In this document: positions 44,619 through 53,386 of the stretch, in pieces
How positions within the stretch are numbered: the first letter of the stretch is position 1
How the letters are laid out: each line of letters starts with the position of its first letter
NCBI RefSeq assembly: GCF_013390595.1
Contig: NZ_JACAWV010000012.1
Span: 62,001-126,000 of the forward strand
Direction of reading: 5' to 3'
Length of the DNA: 64,000 bases
Source: Rhizobium sp. RM
GTDB taxonomy: Bacteria; Pseudomonadota; Alphaproteobacteria; Rhizobiales; Rhizobiaceae
Notes under the pieces: generated by a model
The model's input: the letters and a program-made list of their open reading frames with translations, nothing else
What the model was told of the DNA's origin: nothing
The model's database searches: none
Position numbers and translations under genes: made by a program

Positions 44619-46390
44619 TTGATCTGCTGAAACGCTTCGCCGCTTACTATCGCCCCCATCGCGCACTCCTCGCTCTGGATTTTTCGAGTGCAGTTGCCGC
44701 CGGTCTAATGGAACTGGCGTTTCCGGTCGCGGTGACCTTGTTCATCGACAAGCTCTTGCCGACCAACCAACTCGGGTTGATTGCGCTTGCCTCTGTTGGC
44801 CTGTTTTTGATCTATCTAATTAATGCCGGTCTTCAGGTCATTGTTACCTACTGGGGCCACATGCTTGGCCTTAAGATCGAGACTGAAATGCGTCGAAAAT
44901 CCTTCGACCATCTACAGAAGCTCTCCTTCAGCTTTTTCGACAATCAGAAGACCGGTCATTTGGTTGCAAGGCTGACCAAAGATCTGGAGGAGATTGGTGA
45001 AGTCGCCCATCACGGTCCGGAAGACCTGTTCATCGCCATCATGACCCTGATCGGAGCTTTTGCCCTCATGTTGTGGGTGCATGTGCCGTTGGCACTTATC
45101 ACCGCAACAGTCGTTCCATTTACTGCGATACTCGCTGCCCGCTACAGCAAGCGCATGACTGCAGCCTGGCGTTCGCTTTATGGCCGTGTTGCGGAGTTCA
45201 ATGCCCGTATTGAGGAGAATGTTGGCGGCATACGCGTGGTGCAGTCTTTCACGAACGAGGAACACGAACGGAAACTGTTTGCTGAGAACAACCAAAACTA
45301 CCTGACGACCAAGCTGGAAGCCTACAAGGTGATGGCGGCATCCATGTCGCTTTCCTATCTTTCAATGCGCTTTGTTCAGGTTGTGGTGATGCTGGCAGGC
45401 GCATGGTTTGTTGCGCGTGGCGAACTGACCGCTGGCGGCTTCGTCGGCTTCCTGCTTCTGGTTGGCGTCTTCTTTCGGCCCATCGAAAAGATCATTTCCA
45501 TCATAGAAACGTATTCGAAGGGCATCGCCGGTTTCCAGCGATACACGCAGTTCCTTGATGCAAGACCTGATATAACCGACCGCAATGACGCGAAGTCCCT
45601 CGAGCGGGTGAAAGGCGACATCGACTATCGCGACGTCCGTTTCGGCTACGCTTCCGACAGGCAAGTTATTGATGGCCTAAACCTCTCCGTCAGGGCAGGG
45701 GAGACCGTCGCATTCGTCGGTCCGTCCGGCGCGGGAAAGACGACCATCTGCTCGTTGCTGCCGCGCTTTTACGATGTGACGGGCGGCGCAATCCTGATCG
45801 ACGGCATCGACGTTCGCGATATTGGATTGAAGTCCTTGCGCTCCAATATCGGCATCGTGCAGCAGGACGTGTTCCTGTTTGCTGGCACGATCCGAGATAA
45901 CATCGCTTACGGTAAACTCGACGCTACGGACGCGGAGATCGTAGAAGCAGTCCGTCGCGCACGGCTTGAAGGGGTTATCGCATCGCTTCCTGCCGGTCTC
46001 AGCACGATCATTGGCGAACGCGGGGTCAAGCTTTCAGGGGGACAGAAACAGCGCCTCGCCATCGCTCGGATCTTCTTGAAGAACCCGCCAATCTTGATCC
46101 TTGATGAGGCGACGTCGGCTCTCGACAGTGAGACTGAGCGGGCTATCCAACAATCGCTCGCAGAACTGTCCGAGGGACGCACAACGTTCGTGATCGCTCA
46201 TCGGCTTGCCACGATCGCCAACGCCGATCGTATCGTCGTGGTCGAAGAGGGCCGGATTGTTGAGCACGGGAGCCATTCCGAACTAATCGCCCGAAAGGAT
46301 GGCCGCTACAACCAGCTTCAGGCCGCGCAAGGCGGTTTCGCCACTGCTCATGACCGACGCACATCCACCGCTTCAATTGTTGGTGAGTAA
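44615..46390 (+). CDS. Exporter-fold ABC transporter (membrane domain fused to ATPase)
   Basis: A protein of 591 aa from GTG 44615. An ABC type I membrane domain with six helices covers residues 1-320 (LDFSSAVAAGLMELAFPVAVTLFIDKLLP). The nucleotide-binding domain has Walker A GPSGAGKTT near residue 370, signature LSGGQKQRLAIARIF and Walker B ILILDEATSALDS. It probably works as a homodimer. In a siderophore uptake operon it could export a siderophore or iron-free ligand. Alternatively it could import ferric siderophore in the manner of IrtAB or YbtPQ, which share this fold and work with SIP-type reductases. No operon partner half-transporter is present. Confidence 0.93.
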   Translation: MIDLLKRFAAYYRPHRALLALDFSSAVAAGLMELAFPVAVTLFIDKLLPTNQLGLIALASVGLFLIYLINAGLQVIVTYWGHMLGLKIETEMRRKSFDHLQKLSFSFFDNQKTGHLVARLTKDLEEIGEVAHHGPEDLFIAIMTLIGAFALMLWVHVPLALITATVVPFTAILAARYSKRMTAAWRSLYGRVAEFNARIEENVGGIRVVQSFTNEEHERKLFAENNQNYLTTKLEAYKVMAASMSLSYLSMRFVQVVVMLAGAWFVARGELTAGGFVGFLLLVGVFFRPIEKIISIIETYSKGIAGFQRYTQFLDARPDITDRNDAKSLERVKGDIDYRDVRFGYASDRQVIDGLNLSVRAGETVAFVGPSGAGKTTICSLLPRFYDVTGGAILIDGIDVRDIGLKSLRSNIGIVQQDVFLFAGTIRDNIAYGKLDATDAEIVEAVRRARLEGVIASLPAGLSTIIGERGVKLSGGQKQRLAIARIFLKNPPILILDEATSALDSETERAIQQSLAELSEGRTTFVIAHRLATIANADRIVVVEEGRIVEHGSHSELIARKDGRYNQLQAAQGGFATAHDRRTSTASIVGE

Positions 46391-47023
46391 CAGATGAGCG
46401 CTGGTGCGCTATCTATTTTGGTAGCGGCTTTGAAAACTGCTCAGCACGTGTCCTCGAACCCGCTTGGCCAAAACTCGGACGCCTATGTCGATTTTCTACT
46501 TTGAAAGCCACTCTGCGCTGTAGGGTTATCACCACGAAGTTCTGGCGCGCCGCGGTCCTGTATAACGTCGGAACCGGGCTCATGAAATCCGTTGATCTCC
46601 TGTACCAAACTATGCTCGCCGAGCTAGGTCAGCGCTCGGAGCCGGATTCGATCCGTATCAAGAGCGGGGGGATAGGCCACTCAGCCTGCAAACCCGTCTT
46701 CCACAGAACGAAAACCCGGATCGTTTCGCAGAAGCACTTGGCGAGGCTCGAAGCGTTTTGGAAATTTGCGGATCCGCATTTGCTGTAAACAATGACGGTC
46801 TTTGTCCAGAGACTTTATTCTGACGCGCGCCAAGCGGCAGACAGCCCTTGAGATGACCAGAGCTTGCGGGAGGCCCACCGCTCCGCCAAGCGGTGGACCT
46901 TGAATCGCGGTGCTCTAGAGCGGATCGCAATAATGGTCGACATAAACTGAGCGAGTGCAAACCGCAATATTAGAATTTTCTGATTTTTAATATCCAATGA
47001 CCCAACCGCAACGACGGCGTGGT
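46391..47023. other. Intergenic region with a possible gene fragment
   Basis: 633 bp between the ABC exporter and the convergent NUDIX gene. A plus-strand frame around 46582-46788 starts like a nucleotidyltransferase-fold protein and then loses the match (see separate entry). Otherwise nothing recognisable. Confidence 0.5.
46582..46788 (+). pseudogene. Possible 5' fragment of a nucleotidyltransferase-fold (GSU2403-type) gene
   Basis: MKSVDLLYQTMLAELGQRS at the start of this 68-codon frame resembles, from memory, the N-terminus of a GSU2403-type protein common in Rhizobiales. The following residues do not continue the family and the frame ends soon. It may be a decayed remnant. The evidence is one short stretch. 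Confidence 0.22.
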
Positions 47024-47521
47024 TTAAAGAGAAAAATCCGCAATATCGGCATTTTGTAGTGCGAGTTTTTCCAGTTGAGATAGCAATATCAGGATTTCTG
47101 AGAGCTCGGGCTCATTAACAAGCCGAGCCGCATCTAGCGGCCTGACCCAAGACCGCTTTCTTTGCCCAATTTCTGGATAAAGATCATACTCGCCCTTAAC
47201 CCGCAGAAGGTGGACCGACACCATAAATTCGCGCTCGCCGTCTTTGTTGTACGAATAAAATCCTATCGGCTTTTTTAGCACCTTGCCTCGAATGCCTGCT
47301 TCCTCAGTCGCCTCCCGCCTAGCGGCTCGGTGCGCAGGTTCGCTGCGATGAATGTTACCTTTTGGCAATATCCAACGACCAGTATCGCGACTTGTTATGA
47401 GAAGCACCTGCAACTCTCCCGCCGGGGTAAAGTGGCAGCAAGCAGCCGCTGCTTGTTGGCAGATCTTACGAGCGCTTCGGCAATTAGCAAACATCCAATC
47501 GACATTTCTCCGAAAACCCAT
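47024..47521 (-). CDS. NUDIX hydrolase
   Basis: A protein of 165 aa with the NUDIX box G-x5-E-x7-REUxEExGU complete: Gly in LPKGNIH, then REATEEAGI. The length and the WILPKGNI / FYSYNKDG pattern fit the diphosphoinositol/diadenosine polyphosphate group of alphaproteobacterial NUDIX enzymes. It removes nucleoside-diphosphate-linked or polyphosphate groups; the substrate is not decidable here. The start at 47521 may be a few codons too early (an ATG lies nine codons in, with GGAG upstream). Confidence 0.9.
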   Translation of the reverse strand: MGFRRNVDWMFANCRSARKICQQAAAACCHFTPAGELQVLLITSRDTGRWILPKGNIHRSEPAHRAARREATEEAGIRGKVLKKPIGFYSYNKDGEREFMVSVHLLRVKGEYDLYPEIGQRKRSWVRPLDAARLVNEPELSEILILLSQLEKLALQNADIADFSL

Positions 47522-47995
47522 GGCCGTTTTACCTTCAACCCGCTAGTCGGCCCTAAGTACCGTGATGCTCATTTGTTCCCGAAAGCGAACACGCTCCAGT
47601 CTCTATGAAAAAACAGCGTCGGCTACGAAACCGGTCTGAGGCTCTGACCGTACGTTATCAACGAGTGGCCACAAGTAGGCGATGACGGTCCAGATTCGTC
47701 ATCTCCGCCCCACATGGCTCAGCTAGCTCGTTCACCCCGGCTCCTCTCGCTCTCAGGAACTTTCATTAGGTCGGCGAGTTCTGTGGAATATATCTCAGCG
47801 GAAAAGCGCGCAGGAATTGAACGTAAAACTGGCCCCGTTGAAGGACAGAAACGCGCAGGACGCCAACAATTCACCGCTGGTGGGAATGTCGGGTGATTGG
47901 GTTGAGAGGAGAGCGGGAGCACGTTCAGAAATCTTAGCTTAGGCACTGAGAATGCTAGAAGTACCAAACCACATTATGTTTTCGGAGACGCGAAG
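47522..47995. other. Intergenic region, no gene recognised
   Basis: 474 bp between divergent NUDIX and PAS-GGDEF genes. The short frames here have no ribosome sites. Promoters for both directions are presumably included, but I cannot point to them with confidence. Confidence 0.5.
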
Positions 47996-49279
47996 GTGGA
48001 AGAACCTTACACATCGGACGATCCCGAGACGCGGCTTGCACTTTTCGATTTCGCATTTGAGAACGCACCGATCGGGATCGCTCTTGTCGACACTGAGGGA
48101 CGTATCATCAGAGGCAATACTGCCTTTGCGAAACTGCTCTCCGTACCTGTTGAGAAAGTCTTGGGTTCACATTTTCGGGACTTTACCCACCCGGATGACA
48201 TCGAGGCGGATGTGATCCTATTTGAGCAGGTCCTTCGCGGCGCCCGAGACGGCTATACGATCGAGAAACGTTATTTGCGGCCGGACGGAGAGATTGTGCA
48301 CGTACTGATCCATGTCGCCGCCATGCGTAATGCGGAAGGTGAGGTTGTACGCGTCATATCTCAGATCGAAGACGTAACACGACATAAAGAGCACGAACGT
48401 CAGCTGACCGAGCGCGCAGCGCAGCTTGAACTGGCGCTCGAAGCCATTCGCGGCGGGTTTTGGCAAATGGACATTATCTCCGGAAAGTTTGAAACGTCTG
48501 ATAGGTTGGCCCAGTATATAGGTGGGCCAACCGCCGCACGGCTAGATCTCGAGCGCTATCTTTAAAGAGTCAATGTGGACGATGGCGCTCAAGCAGACCT
48601 CTCCCCTCTGATCGCCGGTAAGCTCGATCAGAATGTGGCCGAGTATCGTTTAGAAACAATTCAAGGCGAACGCTGGATGCGGTGCGATCGAAGACTTTTG
48701 CGCGATGGTGACGGAAATCCGACGAAGATTGTCGGAATGGCCATCGACTTCACTGACGAACGCCGACACATCGAGATACTTGAGGAGAGATCTCGGACGG
48801 ATCCCCTCACGACCCTCTTGAATCGGCGCGGGCTGGCAATAGCCTTTTCTTCACTCCAATCGGCAGACGGATATTCCGTCCTCGCGCTTGATCTTGACGG
48901 CTTCAAAGAAGTGAATGACGCATATGGTCATGCGGCGGGCGACATTGTCCTGAAAACTACCGCCGCGCGCCTATCGTCCGCTGTAAGGAGACAAGATCTA
49001 ATCGCTCGTACTGGCGGGGATGAGTTCGTGGTAATCATTCCGGGTAATCGGTTAGCTGGGAAGGGGGCTGCGAACCGTATCCTCCACCGCTTGAGAGATC
49101 CTGTCTCAATTTACGACAAGGCGGCAATTGTTCGCAGTAGCATTGGCGGAATATGGACGCCAGTGAAAGATGATCTGTCCAGCCTGATCGAACGAGCGGA
49201 TGCTTTTCTTTACGAAGCAAAGGCGGCAGGAAAGGATCTCGTTCGGTTTCAGCCAGAGGAGCCATCGACAGGCTTGTAA
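47996..49279 (+). pseudogene. PAS-PAS-GGDEF diguanylate cyclase gene interrupted by an in-frame stop
   Basis: The frame starts at GTG 47996 with GGAG upstream. A first PAS domain (about codons 12-135: FDFAFENAPIGIALVDTEGR, ending ISQIEDVTRHKEHERQL) is followed by a second PAS domain that begins LELALEAIRGGFWQMD. TAA at 48563-48565 interrupts it after LDLERYL, yet the same frame continues as the rest of that PAS domain (RLETIQGERWMRCDRRLL, IDFTDERRHIEILE). It then runs through a full GGDEF domain with TGGDEFVVII and an inhibitory RxxD site (RRQD five residues upstream). A GTG at 48575 could restart translation, giving a 234-aa protein with GGDEF but a broken sensor. One nonsense change explains everything. 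Confidence 0.85.
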
Positions 49280-49831
49280 CGGTCATCCGGCACAAGTCAC
49301 AAATCTGGCAATAAGCGAGCCTCGAATAGAGATACCTGCTCGGAGTGTAGACATGTTTATCATCACACCGAATAGCCACAAGTTCGATAGGACGCTCCGT
49401 GTACAACCGTCCTGAAGCAGAAATAAGGAGCAAGCGTCGGATTTCTGGCATTCAAAATTACGGTCGAAAAGTTGTCGACTTGATAATCTTGTTACTATCT
49501 CTCATAGCGATCATCATCGTTGGGTGCTACTTCGCGCTGGCCAGTCCGTGAAGTGAACTTCACAGCGGGCTGATGAATTGCCGTCACGTTCGAACCTGTC
49601 TGAAGCCCCGTCAACGAAGGTAGATGCACCGTCAGGCAGCGACCATAACCGTTGAAGAGCAGACAGACACCCTCATACTCCAGCCGCTTGTTTTTGCCTT
49701 ACGGCAAGCGACCAAGATCAAGGTCGTAGATTCATGTCTCTGCAAGAGCATAGGCTTGGTCAGACGAGCATATCCAGCCCGTTATGTGACCACTTTTTTG
49801 TCCTGGCAGTCATGTTTGTGCCCTTCGTTCG
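49280..49831. other. Intergenic region with one small membrane ORF
   Basis: 552 bp between the GGDEF gene and the convergent TPP enzyme gene. It holds the small frame at 49399-49551 (listed) and a 16-base palindrome GTGAAGTGAACTTCAC at 49548. The frame at 49624-49890 has no ribosome site and looks spurious. Confidence 0.45.
49399..49551 (+). CDS. Small membrane protein or N-terminal fragment of a sugar transferase
   Basis: 50 codons from GTG 49399, with TAGGAC a few bases upstream. After a basic start (RPEAEIRSKRRIS) come NYGRKVVDLIILLLSLIAII and a short tail ending in ASP. The basic-then-KxxxD-hydrophobic pattern resembles the first membrane helix of ExoY-type bacterial sugar transferases, but the catalytic part is absent. 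It is either a genuine one-helix protein or a leftover 5' fragment. Confidence 0.35.
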   Translation: MYNRPEAEIRSKRRISGIQNYGRKVVDLIILLLSLIAIIIVGCYFALASP

Positions 49832-51619
49832 TTATTTGTCCCTGCCCGACAGGACCGAGCTCAGGACCTGACGCACGGTTCCCCGGATGACGCCGCGTTG
49901 GTTAGGATCACCTTGGGCAAGTGTCGACGCCATGTTCTTGATCTGCTTGATGGTAAAATGCGGTGGCAGCGGCGGCACTTCAGGGTCAGTCTTCACCTCA
50001 AGAATAACCGGTCGGTCGCATGCCAGAGCCTCATCCCAGGCGGGTCCGAGATTTTCCGGGCGGTCGACGAATATCCCCTTGAGACCAATCAGCTCGGCGA
50101 AGCGATGATAAGGTACGTCGGGGATGCCCTGGGATGCTTCGAATTTTGGATCGCCCTCCATCACCCGCTGTTCCCATGTCACCTGATTCAGGTCTTCGTT
50201 ATTGAACACGCAGATGACGAAGCGATGGTCGCTCCAACCCTTCCAGTATTTCGCCACGGTGATCATCTCAGCCATGTTGCTCATTTGCATGGCACCGTCG
50301 CCAACCAAGCCGATCACGGGCCGATCGGGGTGCGTGAATTTTGCCGCGATCGCGTAAGGCACCGCCGCACCCATCGATGCCAGTCCCCCAGACAGCGAGC
50401 CCTTCATTCCCGGGCGCATCTTGATATCGCGAGCATACCAATTAGCGCAGGAGCCGCTGTCGCTCGTCAGGATAACGTTGTCTGGAAGACGAGGCGACAA
50501 TTCCCAAGCTACAAGCTGTGGATTGACCGGCTTGGCTTCGGTATGGGCGCGTCTCTCCAAAAGCTTCCACCAGTCGGCGACTTTTTTCTCGATATCGCTA
50601 CGCCATTTGTTTTCCTTCTGCTGAAGAAGAGGAAGCAGGGCCCGCAGGGTAAACGCCGCGTCACCGGCGAGATTGACCTCCATCGGATAGCGCAGCGACA
50701 GCATGCCCGGTTGAAGGTCGATCTGGACGCCACGTGCCTGGCCTTCCTTGGGCAGGAACTCCGAGTAGGGAAATCCCGATCCAATCATGAGGAGCGTGTC
50801 GCAGTCGCGCATGAGATCCCAGGATGGTTCCGTCCCAAGCAGGCCGATTGAGCCGGTGACCCAAGGCAGGTGATCGGAAAGTACCGCCTTGCCGAGCAAC
50901 GCCTTTGCCGCCCCCGCGCCTAGACGATCTGATACGGCGACCACCTCGTTTGTCGCGTTGAGCGCACCAGCGCCGACCAGAATGGCGACCCGCTCGCCGG
51001 CGTTGAGCACCTCGGCAGCCGCCTGAAGGTCTTCCTGCTGCGGTATGACGTCCGGAGGCCGGTACCCCACCCCAGAATGAACGGTCCCGTGAACGCGTGG
51101 CGGGTCTTCGTAAGGCATGTCCTGAAGGTCGTTCGGCAACACAAGCGCGGTAACTGCCCGATTGGCCAGCGCAATCCGCACCGCCCGGTCAACGAGATGG
51201 CGGACCTGAGCTGGTGTTGTGGCTTGATGGACGAAATCGCTGGCGACGTCCTTGAACAAGGACACAAGGTCGACTTCCTGCTGGTAGTGGCCTCCCAGCG
51301 CGCTCAAGGCCTGCTGCCCAACGATTGCCAGAACGGGTTGGTGGTCGAGCTTCGCGTCATATAGACCAGTGATGAGGTGAGATGCACCTGGTCCGGACGT
51401 GGCAATGCAGACGCCGAGCTCACCGGAGAATTTGGCGTGAGCGGAGGCCATGAATGCCGCCATTTCTTCATGCCGGGCCTGCACGAACTCGATCTTTTCC
51501 TCCGCCCGGTTGAGCGCTCCAAAAACGCCGTTGATGCCGTCTCCGGGATACCCATACATCCTACGAACGCCCCATGCGTATAGGCGGGAAACGATGAAAT
51601 CGCTAACGGTCTTCGTCAT
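49832..51619 (-). CDS. Thiamine pyrophosphate-requiring enzyme (pyruvate oxidase/acetolactate synthase family)
   Basis: A protein of 595 aa from ATG 51619. The N-terminal Pyr domain has GVRRMYGYPGDGINGVFGAL and the TPP-activating Glu in EFVQARHEEMAAFMASAHAK. The central FAD/UDP-type domain and the C-terminal PP domain follow, with GDGAMQMSNMAEMITVAKYW and FNNEDLNQVTWEQR as the Mg-TPP motif. It is closest in pattern to PoxB-like enzymes, though stand-alone alphaproteobacterial members have no tested substrate. An EcfG-type promoter lies upstream, so general-stress induction is likely. Confidence 0.92.
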   Translation of the reverse strand: MTKTVSDFIVSRLYAWGVRRMYGYPGDGINGVFGALNRAEEKIEFVQARHEEMAAFMASAHAKFSGELGVCIATSGPGASHLITGLYDAKLDHQPVLAIVGQQALSALGGHYQQEVDLVSLFKDVASDFVHQATTPAQVRHLVDRAVRIALANRAVTALVLPNDLQDMPYEDPPRVHGTVHSGVGYRPPDVIPQQEDLQAAAEVLNAGERVAILVGAGALNATNEVVAVSDRLGAGAAKALLGKAVLSDHLPWVTGSIGLLGTEPSWDLMRDCDTLLMIGSGFPYSEFLPKEGQARGVQIDLQPGMLSLRYPMEVNLAGDAAFTLRALLPLLQQKENKWRSDIEKKVADWWKLLERRAHTEAKPVNPQLVAWELSPRLPDNVILTSDSGSCANWYARDIKMRPGMKGSLSGGLASMGAAVPYAIAAKFTHPDRPVIGLVGDGAMQMSNMAEMITVAKYWKGWSDHRFVICVFNNEDLNQVTWEQRVMEGDPKFEASQGIPDVPYHRFAELIGLKGIFVDRPENLGPAWDEALACDRPVILEVKTDPEVPPLPPHFTIKQIKNMASTLAQGDPNQRGVIRGTVRQVLSSVLSGRDK

Positions 51620-51666
51620 GGAATGCTCTTTCTGCAGCGAGGAAAAGACAGGGGTGATGGGGCCGC

Positions 51667-51691
51667 AACCGGCGACCGCTTCATAAGTTCC
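51667..51691 (-). promoter_or_regulatory. EcfG-type general stress promoter for the TPP enzyme gene
   Basis: On the minus strand GGAAC is followed after 17 bases by GTT, matching the alphaproteobacterial EcfG consensus (GGAAC, 16-17 bases, CGTT or GTT). It lies about 48 bases upstream of the start codon, a normal distance. Confidence 0.5.
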
Positions 51692-51828
51692 ATTCATTCT
51701 TCCGATGAAGTGCAAACTTACCCCGTGCGGTGAGGCAATGGTTTCGGATCGATTCCGAAAAGGGTTGATGGCGACGATATCGGCATAAGCGTTGTCACGA
51801 TGGGTGGTTCAGATTTGCCGGACTCCAT

Positions 51829-51853
51829 GGAACTCGTAAGCTCGTCTCCTGTT
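51829..51853 (+). promoter_or_regulatory. EcfG-type general stress promoter for the small charged protein gene
   Basis: GGAAC at 51829-51833 and GTT at 51851-51853, 17 bases apart, about 85 bases upstream of the small gene at 51938. Together with the minus-strand match 140 bp away it makes a divergent pair. Confidence 0.5.
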
Positions 51854-51937
51854 CGTGAGTTCAGTAAGCCACCGAAATGCGAAGCGTGATTTTTTGCTTG
51901 CTGGGATCGCCGTACGCAAAAGCGAGGAAGGAACCCT

Positions 51938-52087
51938 ATGCCTGAGAAGACACCCAACCCGGAAAGTGACGCAGCACGCTCTGATCCAGCGGTTGCGGAC
52001 AAAAACCGCCAAGCCCTGAAGGAAAAAGCTGAAAAGGGTATCGAGAAAAACCGAAAACTGGACGAAGAAAATGACGAGCGGACATAG
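51938..52087 (+). CDS. Small highly charged hydrophilic protein
   Basis: A protein of 49 aa with AGGAAGGA six bases before the ATG. The sequence begins MPEKTPNPESDAARSDPA and continues with a Lys/Glu/Asn-rich, probably helical or disordered half (LKEKAEKGIEKNRKLDEEN). No domain is recognised. Such small hydrophilic proteins are frequent members of the alphaproteobacterial stress regulon, and an EcfG-like promoter lies upstream. Function unknown. Confidence 0.65.
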   Translation: MPEKTPNPESDAARSDPAVADKNRQALKEKAEKGIEKNRKLDEENDERT

Positions 52088-52112
52088 ACGACGCAAGCGC
52101 CTTACCCCCGTC

Positions 52113-52140
52113 AAAAAAGCCCCCTCAGTGGGGGCTTCTG
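52113..52140 (-). terminator. Intrinsic terminator of the DUF736 gene
   Basis: AAGCCCCC-tcagt-GGGGGCTT is an 8-bp perfect stem at 52117-52137. On the minus strand it is followed by a run of six U. It starts eight bases after the DUF736 stop and may also end the convergent small gene. Confidence 0.85.
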
Positions 52141-52144
52141 TCGA

Positions 52145-52483
52145 TTACTCTTTCGGCTGCCAGGGAATGATAGCCTGCAGTGAATGGTCGTCCTGATTGG
52201 CAAACCGGCCAAGATTGGCGTTAAATTTGATCTCCTTGATCGAGAGGGTGAATTTCGTTTCGCCGTTGGTGTTCGTGCCCTGCCAGAGGCCGCCGACCTC
52301 AAGCTCGTAACCTTTGGGTGACTTTCCGAACACGCGGTGCGTTGGAGCTTTCTCGTTGTTTGAGTGGAAGGGTACTGCCGAAATCTCGATGTCGTGGGTG
52401 AGGGTGGAAATCCGACCGTTGCCTTTGGCGTTTGCGATGTCGTCGCTTTCGAACTGGATGAAGTTGGTGAGCTTGTTGGTCAT
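52145..52483 (-). CDS. DUF736 family protein
   Basis: A protein of 112 aa starting MTNKLTNFIQFESDD, with AAAGGAAC upstream of ATG 52483. It is a single small beta-rich domain ending in LQAIIPWQPKE, with the EVGGLWQGTNTNGETKF core. DUF736 proteins are standard cargo of rhizobial plasmids and integrative elements. Their function is not established, though their size and beta pattern have invited comparison with ssDNA-binding folds. Confidence 0.85.
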   Translation of the reverse strand: MTNKLTNFIQFESDDIANAKGNGRISTLTHDIEISAVPFHSNNEKAPTHRVFGKSPKGYELEVGGLWQGTNTNGETKFTLSIKEIKFNANLGRFANQDDHSLQAIIPWQPKE

Positions 52484-52517
52484 GGTAGTGTTCCTTTGTT
52501 GGGGTTGCGATGATCGT

Positions 52518-52850
52518 TCACAAAGCATGGCGGTAAGGAGCACTGCACCTGTAGGGCCGCAGCAAAGCGGAGGAGGGCAGGTCGGAATAAATTTGGCTCG
52601 CGAGGAAGCCGAAGGCGGGGAAATTTCTTGCGAGCTGGCTTTGCAAGTGAGCCGTCGCCATGCGAACGGGCATTTTGAGCAACCCGATCAGAGGAATACG
52701 TGCACCAACACAGCGGTCAGACGGTCGTGTTCGTGGCACACGAAGCATTCGCCCTGCAGTGCCGGCATCCACGTCCTCCCGTAGCCATCGGCATGGCACA
52801 CACGGTTCAAGCTGAACATCGGCGTACTCACCCATTTCAGAATCACCCAT
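52518..52850 (-). CDS. Hypothetical ORF, possibly translationally coupled to the nuclease gene
   Basis: The frame can start at GTG 52856, overlapping the nuclease stop as GTGA, or at ATG 52850. It encodes about 110 aa beginning MGDSEMGEYADVQLEPCVPC, with two early cysteines (C-x2-C) and a basic C-terminal half. No family is recognised. Overlap with the upstream gene is the main support, and composition is not convincing. Confidence 0.3.
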   Translation of the reverse strand: MGDSEMGEYADVQLEPCVPCRWLREDVDAGTAGRMLRVPRTRPSDRCVGARIPLIGLLKMPVRMATAHLQSQLARNFPAFGFLASQIYSDLPSSALLRPYRCSAPYRHAL

Positions 52851-52852
52851 TT

Positions 52853-53386
52853 TCACGAACGGCCGAACGCTGGCGCTTTTCGGCGCGACCGTCGATACTC
52901 GGACGGCTTTTCGATCTCAGCAGACCAAATTCCAAGCCCAGCCGTCTTCGCCCGTTGCTCAGCCGCGATATACGCCTTCAGCTCCATTCGGTGCTGCTTG
53001 GGAAGATAGCGAAACAACGTCTCGGCCAAACCCGCTGCGACTATCGCTAGCCCGACATCACGGCCGCTTTCAAAGCATTGTGCGACCAAGCGGCGGTATT
53101 GGTCCATGTCGATCACACGGCACTCCACATGCTTCCCATCTGCAATGCTGCGCATAAAACTGCGGGCGGCCTTGCCGCACAGCCATTCGACTTCCCAACG
53201 GAAGCCGGTTTGATCCACCTCGCAAGCATCAATCGCAGCGAGCCGAATACGCTGTTTGCGTATGCTAATGGTATCCCCATCGATGACCCTGGCAGTGCCG
53301 GAGATTGTTAGGGGAGGGGGCAGCGATCCAGCAATGACGGGCTGTGCTAGCAAGGCTGTTGCCAGCGCGATCAAAACTAGTCTCAT
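52853..53386 (-). CDS. Thermonuclease-like (SNase domain) secreted protein
   Basis: A protein of 177 aa with a signal peptide (LVLIALATALLAQPVIAG) and an SNase core: GTARVIDGDTISIRKQRIRLAAIDACE, LCGKAARSFM and GLAETLFRYL. The DGDT and RL-x-x-IDA elements are normal for the fold. The Arg positions of the nuclease active site are only partly evident, so catalysis is likely but not certain. Its ATG overlaps the repC stop (ATGA), tying its translation to the replication protein. Confidence 0.85.
   Translation of the reverse strand: MRLVLIALATALLAQPVIAGSLPPPLTISGTARVIDGDTISIRKQRIRLAAIDACEVDQTGFRWEVEWLCGKAARSFMRSIADGKHVECRVIDMDQYRRLVAQCFESGRDVGLAIVAAGLAETLFRYLPKQHRMELKAYIAAEQRAKTAGLGIWSAEIEKPSEYRRSRRKAPAFGRS

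Noticed and set aside
48575..49279. Independent GGDEF gene starting at GTG 48575
   Set aside because: The same frame joins it to the upstream PAS half across a single stop codon and the second PAS domain spans the break, so one damaged gene is the simpler reading.
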